Positions 8,526 through 16,690 of a stretch of 34,654 nt of DNA are shown here, one piece after another. The stretch comes from Ruminococcaceae bacterium UBA6434 (GTDB lineage: Bacteria > Bacillota > Clostridia > Oscillospirales > Acutalibacteraceae), in assembly GCA_002437245.1 (NCBI GenBank), contig DJOQ01000009.1:1-34654 (forward strand). Reading direction: 5' to 3'. Below the pieces are notes generated by a model. It did not search any database, was not told the origin of the DNA, and saw nothing but the letters and a program-made list of their open reading frames with translations. Position 1 is the stretch's first letter. Every line of letters starts with the position of its first letter. The translations under genes and the position numbers were made by a program.

Positions 8526-8550
8526 GCGGGCGGAAATATTTTTCGCCCGC
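8526..8550 (+). other. Intercistronic hairpin between mreB and mreC
   Basis: GCGGGCG (8526-8532) and CGCCCGC (8544-8550) form a 7-bp G-C stem around a T-rich loop, 7 bases after the mreB stop. It is followed by AAATTTTAAC, too poor in T for a strong terminator. It could attenuate transcription or protect the mreB mRNA 3' end, lowering mreCD expression relative to mreB. That role is inferred. Confidence 0.55.
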
Positions 8551-8578
8551 AAATTTTAACTGATGACCGGAGTACGAT

Positions 8579-9418
8579 ATGAAGAAATTTTTTAAGAGTA
8601 CGGCTTTTAAAATACTGCTTGCAATTGCGCTTGTTTTGCTTGCGGCCATTGCTGCCGCGGCGTCTGCCGCAGACGGCACTACTCCCGTTTCAAAGGTGAC
8701 GTCGTTTGTATTTTCTCCGCTCCAAAAAGCTTCGTCGTATCTCGTAGACAAGTTCGACGGCTTCAAAGGCAGTTTTGTCTCTTCAAGCACCTACCGCGAC
8801 CGCATCAGCGAGCTTGAATCCGAGGTTGCCGACTATCAGAGCAAGCTCGTCGATTACGAAAAGCTGCAAAAGCAGGTTGAGGCATACGAGAAATTCCTTG
8901 AGGTCAAAGAAAAAAATCCCGATTTTAAATTCGTTGCCGGAACCGTTATCGGCAGAGACTCCGCCGACACTTTCGGCTCGTTTGTTTTAAACTGCGGTTC
9001 AAACGACGGGGTTAAAGTAAACGACCCCGTTATAAGCGGCGAATACTTAATAGGCATAGTAAATGAAGTAACGCCGACCTCGTGCGTGGTTCTCTCCGTA
9101 ACGGACCCCAAGGTCAACGCGGCGGCGTATGAAATACGCACGGGCGAAATGGGCTACACCGAAACCACATCAAAGCTCGCTCTGAACGGCCTTTTAAAGC
9201 TCACCGGGCTTACAAAAGACACCTCCGTGGCAGTCGGCGGCATAGTGTGCACGTCCGGCGTCGGCGGCATTTATCCGCGCGGACTGATAATAGGCACGGT
9301 AACCGCCGTCAACAAGGAAGAGGGCAACGTCTCGTATTATGCCGAGGTTAAACCGGAGGTTGACCCCGGAGACGTTCAGGACGCTTTTGTCATAACCGAA
9401 TTTGAGGGTAAAAGCTGA
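8579..9418 (+). CDS. mreC: Rod shape-determining protein MreC
   Basis: MreC, 279 residues, is the bitopic scaffold protein that links MreB to the periplasmic/extracytoplasmic wall synthases. Layout: short basic N-terminus, one membrane segment (about 10-31), a coiled coil (about 68-112, SELESEVADYQSKL then LQKQVEAYEKFLEVKE), then the two-barrel MreC core with GTVIGRD and the conserved NCGSNDGVKVNDPVI. The ending FVITEFEGKS is normal. GGAG lies 7-8 bases upstream of the ATG. Its stop shares one base with the mreD start (TGATG), so translation is likely coupled. Confidence 0.95.
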   Translation: MKKFFKSTAFKILLAIALVLLAAIAAAASAADGTTPVSKVTSFVFSPLQKASSYLVDKFDGFKGSFVSSSTYRDRISELESEVADYQSKLVDYEKLQKQVEAYEKFLEVKEKNPDFKFVAGTVIGRDSADTFGSFVLNCGSNDGVKVNDPVISGEYLIGIVNEVTPTSCVVLSVTDPKVNAAAYEIRTGEMGYTETTSKLALNGLLKLTGLTKDTSVAVGGIVCTSGVGGIYPRGLIIGTVTAVNKEEGNVSYYAEVKPEVDPGDVQDAFVITEFEGKS

Positions 9419-9945
9419 TGCGTAGGTCAACAAAAATACTGTTTGTCAGAAGAGCCGTATTTGTGCTTTTGATACTTGCGGTTCACCTTTTACAAAATAC
9501 AAAAGGTCTTTTCCCCGAGATATTCGGAATCAAAGCCAACCTTTTAATTCCGCTCGTAGTATGTATAGGTATGTTCGAGCGCGAAATCGCCGGAGCCGTT
9601 TTGGGAATGTTTGCCGGCATACTTTGGGACAGCGTTTCGCCCATGGGCGACGGCTACAACGCATTTTTGCTTATGCTGGCAGGCGCGGCGGCAGGTCTTC
9701 TTATAGATTACCTTATGAGAAACAACCTTATGACGGCGCTGCTGCTGTCGGGCTTTGCGTGCCTTATATACTCGATATTTTATGTTGTATTTTTCCTGCT
9801 CGCAAACGGAGTCGACAGCACGGGGTACCTGTTTATACGCTACTATGTACCTGCGGCGGTGTATTCATTTGTTTTCACGCCGCTGTGGTACATCATAGTG
9901 CGCGCCGTTATGCGGCGGACTGAAATCAACGCCCTCGAAAACTGA
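9418..9945 (+). CDS. mreD: Rod shape-determining protein MreD
   Basis: MreD, 175 residues, is a small polytopic membrane protein of the elongation complex. It has about five hydrophobic segments: roughly 12-28, 40-62, 72-92, 102-125 and 140-162. The segment FEREIAGAVLGMFAGILWD, with a Gly-rich GMFAG turn and acidic residue, resembles the conserved MreD region. The start overlaps the mreC stop by one base and the next gene follows after 19 bases, so the position in the cluster is the best evidence. Low sequence conservation is usual for the family. Confidence 0.92.
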   Translation: MRRSTKILFVRRAVFVLLILAVHLLQNTKGLFPEIFGIKANLLIPLVVCIGMFEREIAGAVLGMFAGILWDSVSPMGDGYNAFLLMLAGAAAGLLIDYLMRNNLMTALLLSGFACLIYSIFYVVFFLLANGVDSTGYLFIRYYVPAAVYSFVFTPLWYIIVRAVMRRTEINALEN

Positions 9946-9964
9946 GACGAAAGGAGCGGCAAAT

Positions 9965-12067
9965 TTGGACAACAAAAAGCAAATAAGACGAAGAATACTT
10001 ATTTTTACCGTATCCGTCCTGTTTTTCTTTTCACTTTTCGCGATTGATTTGTTCCGTATTCAAATTGTCAATGCGGCGGACTATTCGACGCAGCGCGTCG
10101 CTCTGTCCGAGGCAAAATCAACCATAACCGCATCACGCGGCGAAATTCTCGACTGCAACGGCACTCCTCTCGTTACAAACGAGCAGGTTAATTCCGTTGT
10201 GCTTAACGCGTCTTACTTCCCCTCCGTCAAAGAGCAGGATAAGCGCAATGAAATAATTTTGTCGCTTATAAATCTGCTTGAGAGCGAGGGTGCGGCTTGG
10301 AACGACAATCTTCCGCTCGTATTAAATTCGGACGGCACGGTCTCTTTTAAAGAAAATTCAGACAAGGATATAACATATTTAAAATCCAAGGACGTTTTAT
10401 ATCTCAATTCATACGCCACGGCGCAGAACTGCTTTGACGGTCTTGTGGAAAAGTTTTCTCTCGGAGGCTATTCTGCGGCAGACGCACTCAAAATCGCGTC
10501 CGTCTGCTATTCTTTAAAGAAAATTTCGTTTTCGGCGGCAAACCCGTTTACGCTGGCTGACTCAGTCTCATCGACGCTCGCCGCCAAAATCAAAGAAAAC
10601 AGCGGCTTTTATAAGGGCGTTGACATAAACGTAACCACCACGCGCCACTACACCGACGGCACAATAGCGCCGCATATAATAGGAATTACCGGCAAACTCA
10701 ACGAGAGCGAATACAAGGACAAAACGGACGCTTACAAGACGGCGAGCGCGGATCAGAATCTGACCACGGAGCAAAAAACCACACTCAGCCTGCGCGCATA
10801 TTCCATGGACGACACGATAGGAAAATTCGGCCTTGAAGCCGCCATGGAGGATTATCTTCGCGGTACGAACGGTATAATGACAACCACCACGGCGTCGGAC
10901 GGCACAAAAACGAGCGAAATTACCCGCGATCCCGTTGACGGCGACACGGTAATACTCACGCTGGATGCCGATTTACAGAAAAAAGTGCAGGATTCGCTCG
11001 CATCATTCGTTGAGCGCTACCGCGACAAGGACGCCATACCGGCGGTAGGTTCGGCTGTGGTAATGAACGTAAACACCGGCGCGGTGCTTGCCTGTGCAAC
11101 GTATCCGAGCTACGACCTCAACACATACTATCAAAATTATGAGGCTCTCTCAAAAGACACAAGCTCGCCACTTTGGAACAGGGCGCTGATGAGCACCTAC
11201 GAGCCCGGTTCCACCATGAAACCGGCAATTGCCGTAGCCGGTCTCGAAGAGGGCGTTATAACCGAAACATCAAAATTTTATTGCAGTCATATTTATCGTC
11301 AGTTTACCGACACGACCTTCAAATGCTTGGGTTATCACGGCTGGATAGACGTTAAAAACGCGATTAATCAATCCTGCAACATATACTTTTATGAGACGGG
11401 CAGACTTTTGGGCATAAACCGTATGAACGACTACTGCACAAGATTCGGGCTCGGTCAAAAGACCGGCGTTGAAATAAACGAATCCTCGGGCGTTCTCGCC
11501 GGCATAGCTTACAGAGAGGCTCACGGCGGCACATGGTACCCCGGCGACACCGTTCAGGCGGCAATAGGTCAGTCGGACAACCTGTTTACACCCATACAGC
11601 TTTGCAGCTATGTTTCAACTATCGCGAACGGCGGAACAAGATACCGCGCGCACTTCGTAAAGAGCGTTAAATCAAGCGATTATTCCGAAACTATACTCTC
11701 AAACGACGGCGTTGTTTTAAACGAAACCGGTGTTTCGCAAAACAGCATACGCATTGTCAAAGAGGGTATGGAAATGCTCGGCGCAAGGCTTCCGGCATTT
11801 AAGAGCCTCCCCGTAAAGGTGGCGGCAAAAACCGGTACCGCAGAGAGCAAGGCAAAGGTAAGCGGCAAAATCGTAACCGGTCTTAACGGTTTTATGATTT
11901 CCTTCGCGCCTGCCGACGACCCTCAGATAGCGGTCTGCGTGGCAATTGAAAACCTCAACAGCGGTTCTGCCACAGCCGCACTCGTCGCCGACATATACAA
12001 GGCTTACTTTGAAACCGACGGGGGCAACATCAACACCGCACAGAACTACGGTTCGTTGCTCGGCTGA
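9965..12067 (+). CDS. Class B penicillin-binding protein (PBP2/SpoVD-type transpeptidase)
   Basis: A 700-residue class B PBP that cross-links peptidoglycan outside the membrane. Layout: short basic N-terminus, one membrane anchor (about 10-30), a dimerisation/pedestal region with SRGEILDCNG near residue 58, then the transpeptidase domain. The active-site motifs are complete: S416-T-M-K419, S470-C-N472, K622-T-G624. There is no C-terminal PASTA domain, so it resembles elongation-type PBP2 or Pbp2B-like enzymes. The start is TTG, chosen because AAGGAG (9951-9956) is 8 bases upstream. Next to mreBCD it most likely serves sidewall elongation. A sporulation role (SpoVD-like) is possible, since spoVA genes are present in the window. 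Confidence 0.93.
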   Translation: MDNKKQIRRRILIFTVSVLFFFSLFAIDLFRIQIVNAADYSTQRVALSEAKSTITASRGEILDCNGTPLVTNEQVNSVVLNASYFPSVKEQDKRNEIILSLINLLESEGAAWNDNLPLVLNSDGTVSFKENSDKDITYLKSKDVLYLNSYATAQNCFDGLVEKFSLGGYSAADALKIASVCYSLKKISFSAANPFTLADSVSSTLAAKIKENSGFYKGVDINVTTTRHYTDGTIAPHIIGITGKLNESEYKDKTDAYKTASADQNLTTEQKTTLSLRAYSMDDTIGKFGLEAAMEDYLRGTNGIMTTTTASDGTKTSEITRDPVDGDTVILTLDADLQKKVQDSLASFVERYRDKDAIPAVGSAVVMNVNTGAVLACATYPSYDLNTYYQNYEALSKDTSSPLWNRALMSTYEPGSTMKPAIAVAGLEEGVITETSKFYCSHIYRQFTDTTFKCLGYHGWIDVKNAINQSCNIYFYETGRLLGINRMNDYCTRFGLGQKTGVEINESSGVLAGIAYREAHGGTWYPGDTVQAAIGQSDNLFTPIQLCSYVSTIANGGTRYRAHFVKSVKSSDYSETILSNDGVVLNETGVSQNSIRIVKEGMEMLGARLPAFKSLPVKVAAKTGTAESKAKVSGKIVTGLNGFMISFAPADDPQIAVCVAIENLNSGSATAALVADIYKAYFETDGGNINTAQNYGSLLG

Positions 12068-12084
12068 AGAAAGGGGAATTTCCG

Positions 12085-12804
12085 ATGGCTGAAAAGTATA
12101 TAATCTGCTCGGGTAAGGGCGGCTGCGGCAAATCAACTGTAACCGTCGGAACAGCCGCTTCGCTTGCCGCCAAGGGCAAAAAGGTGTTATGTGCGGACGC
12201 GGATACCGCCGTCAGAAGCCTCGATATGCTTCTCGGTCCGGGCGAAAATATCCTTTTTAATTGGTATGACGCCGCAAAGGGCAACTGCAAAAAAACCGAC
12301 GCCGTTTACGACACGGCATACAAGGGCGTTTCCCTTTTACCGGCTCCGCGAAGCGCAGACGACCTTACTTACGATGAATTTTACGAGCTGATACTCTTTT
12401 TTGAGGACAAATACGATTATATATTATTTGACGCGGAAAATTGCGGTACGGCGTTTGACTTTGCCGCAAAAACGAGCAAAGAGGCGATAATTGTGACTAC
12501 GCCCGACGCCGTATCTCTGCGCAGCGCCTGTGACAAGGCGGAAAAGATGAGACTTTTCGCCGACAAAACACGCCTTATAGTAAACAAGGTGATACGCTCC
12601 GAAATGGAGGAGGGCAGGCAAACAAAGCTCAACGACTGCGTAGATATTTCCTCTGTAAGACTTCTCGGCGTCGTTCCGTACGACACGTCGGCTGTGTCTT
12701 TGGGCAGCGGCGGCAAACTTTCGGGTTACATAGGAGGCGCTTTTTCGCGAATTGCCGAGCGTATTTGCGGCAAAAATGTCCCGTTTTCGCCGAAGAATTT
12801 TTAA
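12085..12804 (+). CDS. MinD-like deviant Walker A ATPase
   Basis: A 239-residue MinD/ParA-superfamily ATPase. The deviant Walker A is GKGGCGKST, with signature K11 and catalytic K16. ADADTAVRSLDMLLG (37-51) matches the MinD switch I region. Walker B is YILFDAENCG, where MinD normally has a D-x-PAG sequence, so switch II is unusual. After the last helix (AFSRIAERICGK) there is a short proline-containing tail rather than a plain amphipathic membrane-targeting helix. minC and minE are not adjacent. Division-site selection is the family role of MinD; with these deviations a modified role tied to MreBCD/PBP is possible. AAAGGGG precedes the ATG; last gene of the mre operon. Confidence 0.82.
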   Translation: MAEKYIICSGKGGCGKSTVTVGTAASLAAKGKKVLCADADTAVRSLDMLLGPGENILFNWYDAAKGNCKKTDAVYDTAYKGVSLLPAPRSADDLTYDEFYELILFFEDKYDYILFDAENCGTAFDFAAKTSKEAIIVTTPDAVSLRSACDKAEKMRLFADKTRLIVNKVIRSEMEEGRQTKLNDCVDISSVRLLGVVPYDTSAVSLGSGGKLSGYIGGAFSRIAERICGKNVPFSPKNF

Positions 12805-12871
12805 TTTCGGATATTTTGGGGTGCCGCACACGATATAATCCGCACTATTTTTGTGCAAAATGAAAAAAATC

Positions 12872-12900
12872 TTGAAAAGTTGACTTTAATTTGTTATTAT
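12872..12900 (+). promoter_or_regulatory. Promoter of mgsA
   Basis: TTGAAA (12872-12877), a 17-base spacer and TATTAT (12895-12900). The leader of about 55 bases ends in CAGGAGG before the mgsA ATG. No convincing terminator was found between the MinD-like gene and this promoter. Confidence 0.7.
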
Positions 12901-12964
12901 ATCTATCGGAGAATATTTTAGGTTATATAAGTTATAAACGTATAAAAAGACAGGAGGAACTTTT

Positions 12965-13366
12965 ATGAATATAGCTTTGATGGCTCACGACGAAAAAAAA
13001 GAACTTATGGTTCAGTTTTGTATTGCATATTGCGGAATTTTATCTAAGCATAACCTTTGCGCTACCGGCACCACGGGAAAGCTTGTTTCCGAAGCTACCG
13101 GTCTTAAAATACAGCAGTTTTTAAGCGGCTCTCAGGGCGGCGACCAGCAGATAGGGGCACGAATTGCCTGCAACGAGATAGACCTTCTTTTGATGTTCCG
13201 CGATCCGCTTAACCCGAAGCCGCACGAGCCCAAAGAGAACAATCTTTTAAGGCTCTGCGACGTACACAACATTCCGGTTGCCACAAACATTGCCACGGCA
13301 GAGGCGCTTATACACAGCCTTGAAAGAGGCGACCTTGACTGGCGTGATATTGTAAACCCGAAATAA
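12965..13366 (+). CDS. mgsA: Methylglyoxal synthase
   Basis: MgsA, 133 residues, converts dihydroxyacetone phosphate to methylglyoxal and phosphate, a bypass of lower glycolysis used under phosphate limitation or sugar-phosphate overload. Motifs: ALMAHDEKKE at the N-terminus, ATGTTGK (phosphate binding), SGSQGGDQQIGARI with the catalytic Asp, FRDPL, and NIPVATNIATAEAL. AGGAGG lies 8 bases before the ATG. In many Clostridia mgsA ends the mreBCD-pbp-minCDE-rodA cluster, so its place here fits a shortened version of that cluster. It also fits the nearby glycogen metabolism, since both adjust carbon flux. Confidence 0.96.
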   Translation: MNIALMAHDEKKELMVQFCIAYCGILSKHNLCATGTTGKLVSEATGLKIQQFLSGSQGGDQQIGARIACNEIDLLLMFRDPLNPKPHEPKENNLLRLCDVHNIPVATNIATAEALIHSLERGDLDWRDIVNPK

Positions 13367-13379
13367 GCAGTATTTTTTC

Positions 13380-13471
13380 GCCCCCTCCAAACAGAGGGGG
13401 CATTATAGTGCAGTACCCTACAAAATAAAATCGGGCGCTGCGCCGGTGCCGAACCTTAAAGTCAGGCACCG
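13380..13471 (+). repeat. Cluster of hairpins between mgsA and hisS
   Basis: Three inverted repeats sit in a 138-base gap. GCCCCCTC (13380-13387) pairs with GAGGGGGC (13394-13401). GGCGC and GCGCC pair closely at about 13435-13444. CGGTGCC (13444-13450) pairs with GGCACCG (13465-13471). None is followed by a proper T-run on the plus strand. No T-box sequence (AGGGTGG-type) is seen, although hisS follows. This could be a dispersed intergenic repeat or a leader structure for hisS. Confidence 0.55.
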
Positions 13472-13504
13472 CCTTACAATCCCCCACCGAAAGGATTTTT
13501 TAAG

Positions 13505-14839
13505 ATGTCACTTATAACAAGCTCCATAAAGGGTACTCTCGACCTGCTGCCCAAAGACAGCTATAAAACGCAGTATATTGAAGCGTCGGTACGCGAGATA
13601 GCCGAAAACTACGGTTTTTATGAAATGCGCACACCTGTTTTCGAGCACACCGAGCTTTTTGAACGCGGCGTGGGCGACACCACAGACGTAGTTCAAAAAG
13701 AGATGTATACCTTTTCCGATAAAGGCGGACGTTCGATAACGCTCCGTCCCGAGGGCACGGCAGGTGCGGTAAGAGCATTCCTCGAAAACGGGCTTTTCAA
13801 CGAGCCGATGCCGCAGAAAATCTATTACCTCACCTCGTGCTACCGCTACGAAAAACCGCAGGCAGGCAGGCTCCGCGAATTTCACCAATTCGGCGTGGAA
13901 TGCTTCGGTGCAGGCGCTCCCTCGCAGGATGCCGAGATAATAGCGCTCGCAAATGAGGTGTTCAATTACCTCGGTGTATCAAATCTTTCACTCGAAATAA
14001 ATTCCATCGGCTGCAAAAAATGCCGTGCGGAATATCACAAAGCATTAAAGGAATATTTCAAAAGCCATATTGACGAGCTGTGCGACACGTGCCGCGGCAG
14101 GCTCGAAAAAAATCCGATGAGAATTCTCGACTGCAAAAGTCCCATATGCTCCGAAATCGCAAAGGGCGCACCCGTTATAACGGACTATCTCTGCGACGAT
14201 TGCCGCGAGCACTTTGACTCGGTTAAAAAATATCTCGACGCCATGAATATAGCCTACACGGTAAATCCGCGCATTGTCCGCGGACTTGACTATTACACGC
14301 GCACCGTATTTGAGTTTGTCTCAAACGAAATAGGCGCGCAGGGCACCGTATGCGGCGGCGGAAGATATGACGGTCTGATTGAAGAGGTCGGCGGAAATCC
14401 GCTTCCGGCGTGCGGCTTCGGAATGGGCATAGAGAGGCTGCTCCTTTTGATGGAGGCTCAAAAAACACCGTTCCCAGAACGCAAAAAGTGCGACATATTT
14501 ATAGTATCTATGGGCGACGAAGCAAACATCAAAGCCGCCGAGCTTGCAACCGACCTTCGAAACGAGGGGCTTTCCGCTCAGTTTGACACGGTCGGCAGGG
14601 GCTTTAAGGCACAGATGAAATACGCCAATAAAATCGGCGCTCTCTACACGGTGGTTCTCGGCGAAAACGAGCTGTCCTCGGGAAATGTCAAGCTTAAAAA
14701 TATGGCTGACGGCACAGAGGAGGAGACCACGCTCAAGGACTTCACCGATAATTTCCAGTCGATAGTAATACGTCAGGCAATGGCGGGCTTTGACACCGAA
14801 GGCATTGACATTAAAGATATTTTAGGGGGAAACGTATAA
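13505..14839 (+). CDS. hisS: Histidine-tRNA ligase
   Basis: HisRS, 444 residues, a class II synthetase that charges tRNA-His. Motif 2 is in SCYRYEKPQAGRLREFHQFG (111-130). The histidine-specific motif is RGLDYYTRTVFE (259-270), and motif 3 is FGMGIERLL. The middle region carries cysteines spaced as C170/C173, C193/C196, C210/C215 and C230/C233, an arrangement I recall from clostridial HisRS that could hold a metal. The C-terminal anticodon-binding domain starts near KKCDIFIVSMG. An AAAGG site is upstream of the ATG. The stop overlaps the aspS start by one base (TAATG), giving a hisS-aspS operon as in many Firmicutes. Confidence 0.97.
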   Translation: MSLITSSIKGTLDLLPKDSYKTQYIEASVREIAENYGFYEMRTPVFEHTELFERGVGDTTDVVQKEMYTFSDKGGRSITLRPEGTAGAVRAFLENGLFNEPMPQKIYYLTSCYRYEKPQAGRLREFHQFGVECFGAGAPSQDAEIIALANEVFNYLGVSNLSLEINSIGCKKCRAEYHKALKEYFKSHIDELCDTCRGRLEKNPMRILDCKSPICSEIAKGAPVITDYLCDDCREHFDSVKKYLDAMNIAYTVNPRIVRGLDYYTRTVFEFVSNEIGAQGTVCGGGRYDGLIEEVGGNPLPACGFGMGIERLLLLMEAQKTPFPERKKCDIFIVSMGDEANIKAAELATDLRNEGLSAQFDTVGRGFKAQMKYANKIGALYTVVLGENELSSGNVKLKNMADGTEEETTLKDFTDNFQSIVIRQAMAGFDTEGIDIKDILGGNV

Positions 14840-16626
14840 TGGAAACTCTTGAGGGACTTAAACGCACCGACTACTGCGGTACGCTTACCGCGAAAGATGT
14901 CGGAAAAACCGTTACGCTCTGCGGCTGGGTTCAGCGTCAGCGCGACCTCGGCTCACTTATATTTATAGATTTGCGCGACAGAACGGGAATAATTCAGCTC
15001 GCATTTGACGAAAACACCGACAAGGCGGTATTTGACAAGGCTTTTTCCGCGAGAAGCGAGTATGTTCTCGCAGCCGTCGGCACCGTCAGAGAGCGTTCCG
15101 CAAAGAACACCGAAATTCCCACTGGCGAAATCGAGCTTGAAGTAACGGAGCTCAGAATTCTCGGTAAGAGCGAAACTCCGCCGTTTGAGATAGTTCCGAA
15201 CTGCCAGACCGCCGAGACAACAAGGCTTAAATACCGCTATCTTGACCTTCGCAGACCCGATTTACAGAAAAACATACTTCTTAGACATAAAATAACTAAA
15301 ATAACCCGTGACTATTTTGATGAAAACGGCTTTATCGAAATAGAAACGCCGATGCTTATCCGTTCCACACCCGAGGGCGCGCGCGACTTCCTTGTACCGT
15401 CAAGAATTCACAACGGCAGCTTTTACGCTCTGCCGCAGTCGCCGCAGCTTTACAAGCAGCTTTCCATGGTAGCCGGATTTGACAGATATATGCAGATAGC
15501 GCGTTGCTTCCGCGACGAAGACCTGCGCGCCGACCGTCAGCCGGAATTTACGCAGATAGACGTTGAAATGTCCTTTGTGGATATGGAGGACGTACTCGCT
15601 ATGGGCGAGGGATACATCAAGCGCGTATTCAAAGACGCCATAGGCGTTGACGTGCCGACTCCGCTCCCGAGAATAACCTATAACGAGGCTATGAACCGCT
15701 ACGGTTCGGACAAGCCCGACACGAGATACGGTATGGAGCTCATCGATATAACAAACGAGGTTTCCTCGTCCGAATTTGCAGTATTCAAAAGCGCAATAGC
15801 CGAGGGCGGCACCGTCAGAGCCATCAACGCGGAAAATGCGGTATCGGCGCTCTCGAGAAAAGAAATAGACAAGCTCACCGATTACGTAAAGGGCATAGGC
15901 GCCAAGGGTCTTGCCTGGATACGAATGACCGACGACGGTATGTCATCGTCGTTTGCCAAATTTATGACCGAGGACGAAATGAACGCCATACTTAAAAAGA
16001 CAGGCGCTAAAAAGGGCGACGTTATACTTATTGTCGCCGACAAAATCAAAAATCACGTCCTTACGGTACTCGGCGCATTAAGACAAAAGGTTGCCAAAAA
16101 GCTCGATATTATCCCCGAGGGAAAATACAATTTCCTGTGGATTACCGAGTTCCCGTTCTTTGAATATGACGAGGAGCTCAAACAGTTCGTTGCCATGCAC
16201 CACCCCTTTACCGCGCCGATGGACGAATGTATAGATTACCTCGAAACCGACAAAGCTAAGGTAAGGGCAAAGTGCTACGACCTTGTGCTCAACGGAATCG
16301 AGCTTTCAAGCGGCTCAATAAGAATAACCGACCCCAAATTGCAGAGCAGAATTTTTGATTTGCTCGGTCTTTCCAAAGAGGAGGCATACAGCAAATTCGG
16401 CTATCTGCTCGACGCTTTCCGTTACGGCGCACCGCCGCACGGCGGAATGGGCATAGGTCTTGACAGACTCTGTATGCAGATGATAGGCTGCGACAGCCTC
16501 AGAGACGTTATCGCATATCCCAAGCTCCAGAATGCGTCGGAGCCTATGACGGAATGTCCCGCTCCCGTTGACGACGAGCAATTAAAAGAGCTCGGCATAG
16601 GCGTTACTCACACAGAGGGCGAATAA
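14839..16626 (+). CDS. aspS: Aspartate-tRNA ligase
   Basis: AspRS of the bacterial type, 595 residues, class II. The N-terminal OB-fold contains CGWVQRQRDLGSLIFIDLRD (about 28-47). Motif 2 is in RCFRDEDLRADRQPEFTQID. A GAD insertion domain follows near residues 300-410. Motif 3 is GMGIGLDRLCM. The length matches bacterial AspRS. Whether it is discriminating or also charges tRNA-Asn cannot be read from the sequence, and no gatCAB genes are in the window. It overlaps hisS by one base and ends at a strong bidirectional terminator. Confidence 0.97.
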   Translation: METLEGLKRTDYCGTLTAKDVGKTVTLCGWVQRQRDLGSLIFIDLRDRTGIIQLAFDENTDKAVFDKAFSARSEYVLAAVGTVRERSAKNTEIPTGEIELEVTELRILGKSETPPFEIVPNCQTAETTRLKYRYLDLRRPDLQKNILLRHKITKITRDYFDENGFIEIETPMLIRSTPEGARDFLVPSRIHNGSFYALPQSPQLYKQLSMVAGFDRYMQIARCFRDEDLRADRQPEFTQIDVEMSFVDMEDVLAMGEGYIKRVFKDAIGVDVPTPLPRITYNEAMNRYGSDKPDTRYGMELIDITNEVSSSEFAVFKSAIAEGGTVRAINAENAVSALSRKEIDKLTDYVKGIGAKGLAWIRMTDDGMSSSFAKFMTEDEMNAILKKTGAKKGDVILIVADKIKNHVLTVLGALRQKVAKKLDIIPEGKYNFLWITEFPFFEYDEELKQFVAMHHPFTAPMDECIDYLETDKAKVRAKCYDLVLNGIELSSGSIRITDPKLQSRIFDLLGLSKEEAYSKFGYLLDAFRYGAPPHGGMGIGLDRLCMQMIGCDSLRDVIAYPKLQNASEPMTECPAPVDDEQLKELGIGVTHTEGE

Positions 16627-16633
16627 AAAGCAA

Positions 16634-16679
16634 AAAACTACCCGATTCGCATTCGGCTGAATGTGAATCGGGTTTTTTA
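16634..16679. terminator. Bidirectional terminator between aspS and glgA
   Basis: CCCGATTCGCATTC (16641-16654) pairs with its partner at 16659-16672 (one G-U pair), with loop GGCT. TTTTTT follows on the plus strand, and on the minus strand TAGTTTTTT follows. It serves both convergent operons. Confidence 0.95.
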
Positions 16680-16690
16680 TTTTACGTGAA

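Noticed and set aside
12805..12870. Terminator after the MinD-like gene
   Set aside because: Only very short stems (GCAC/GTGC and CCGAA/TTCGG) were found and neither is followed by a proper T-run.
13405..13500. Possible T-box leader for hisS
   Set aside because: No T-box core sequence of the AGGGTGG type and no specifier-loop arrangement recognisable; the stems look like an intergenic repeat instead.
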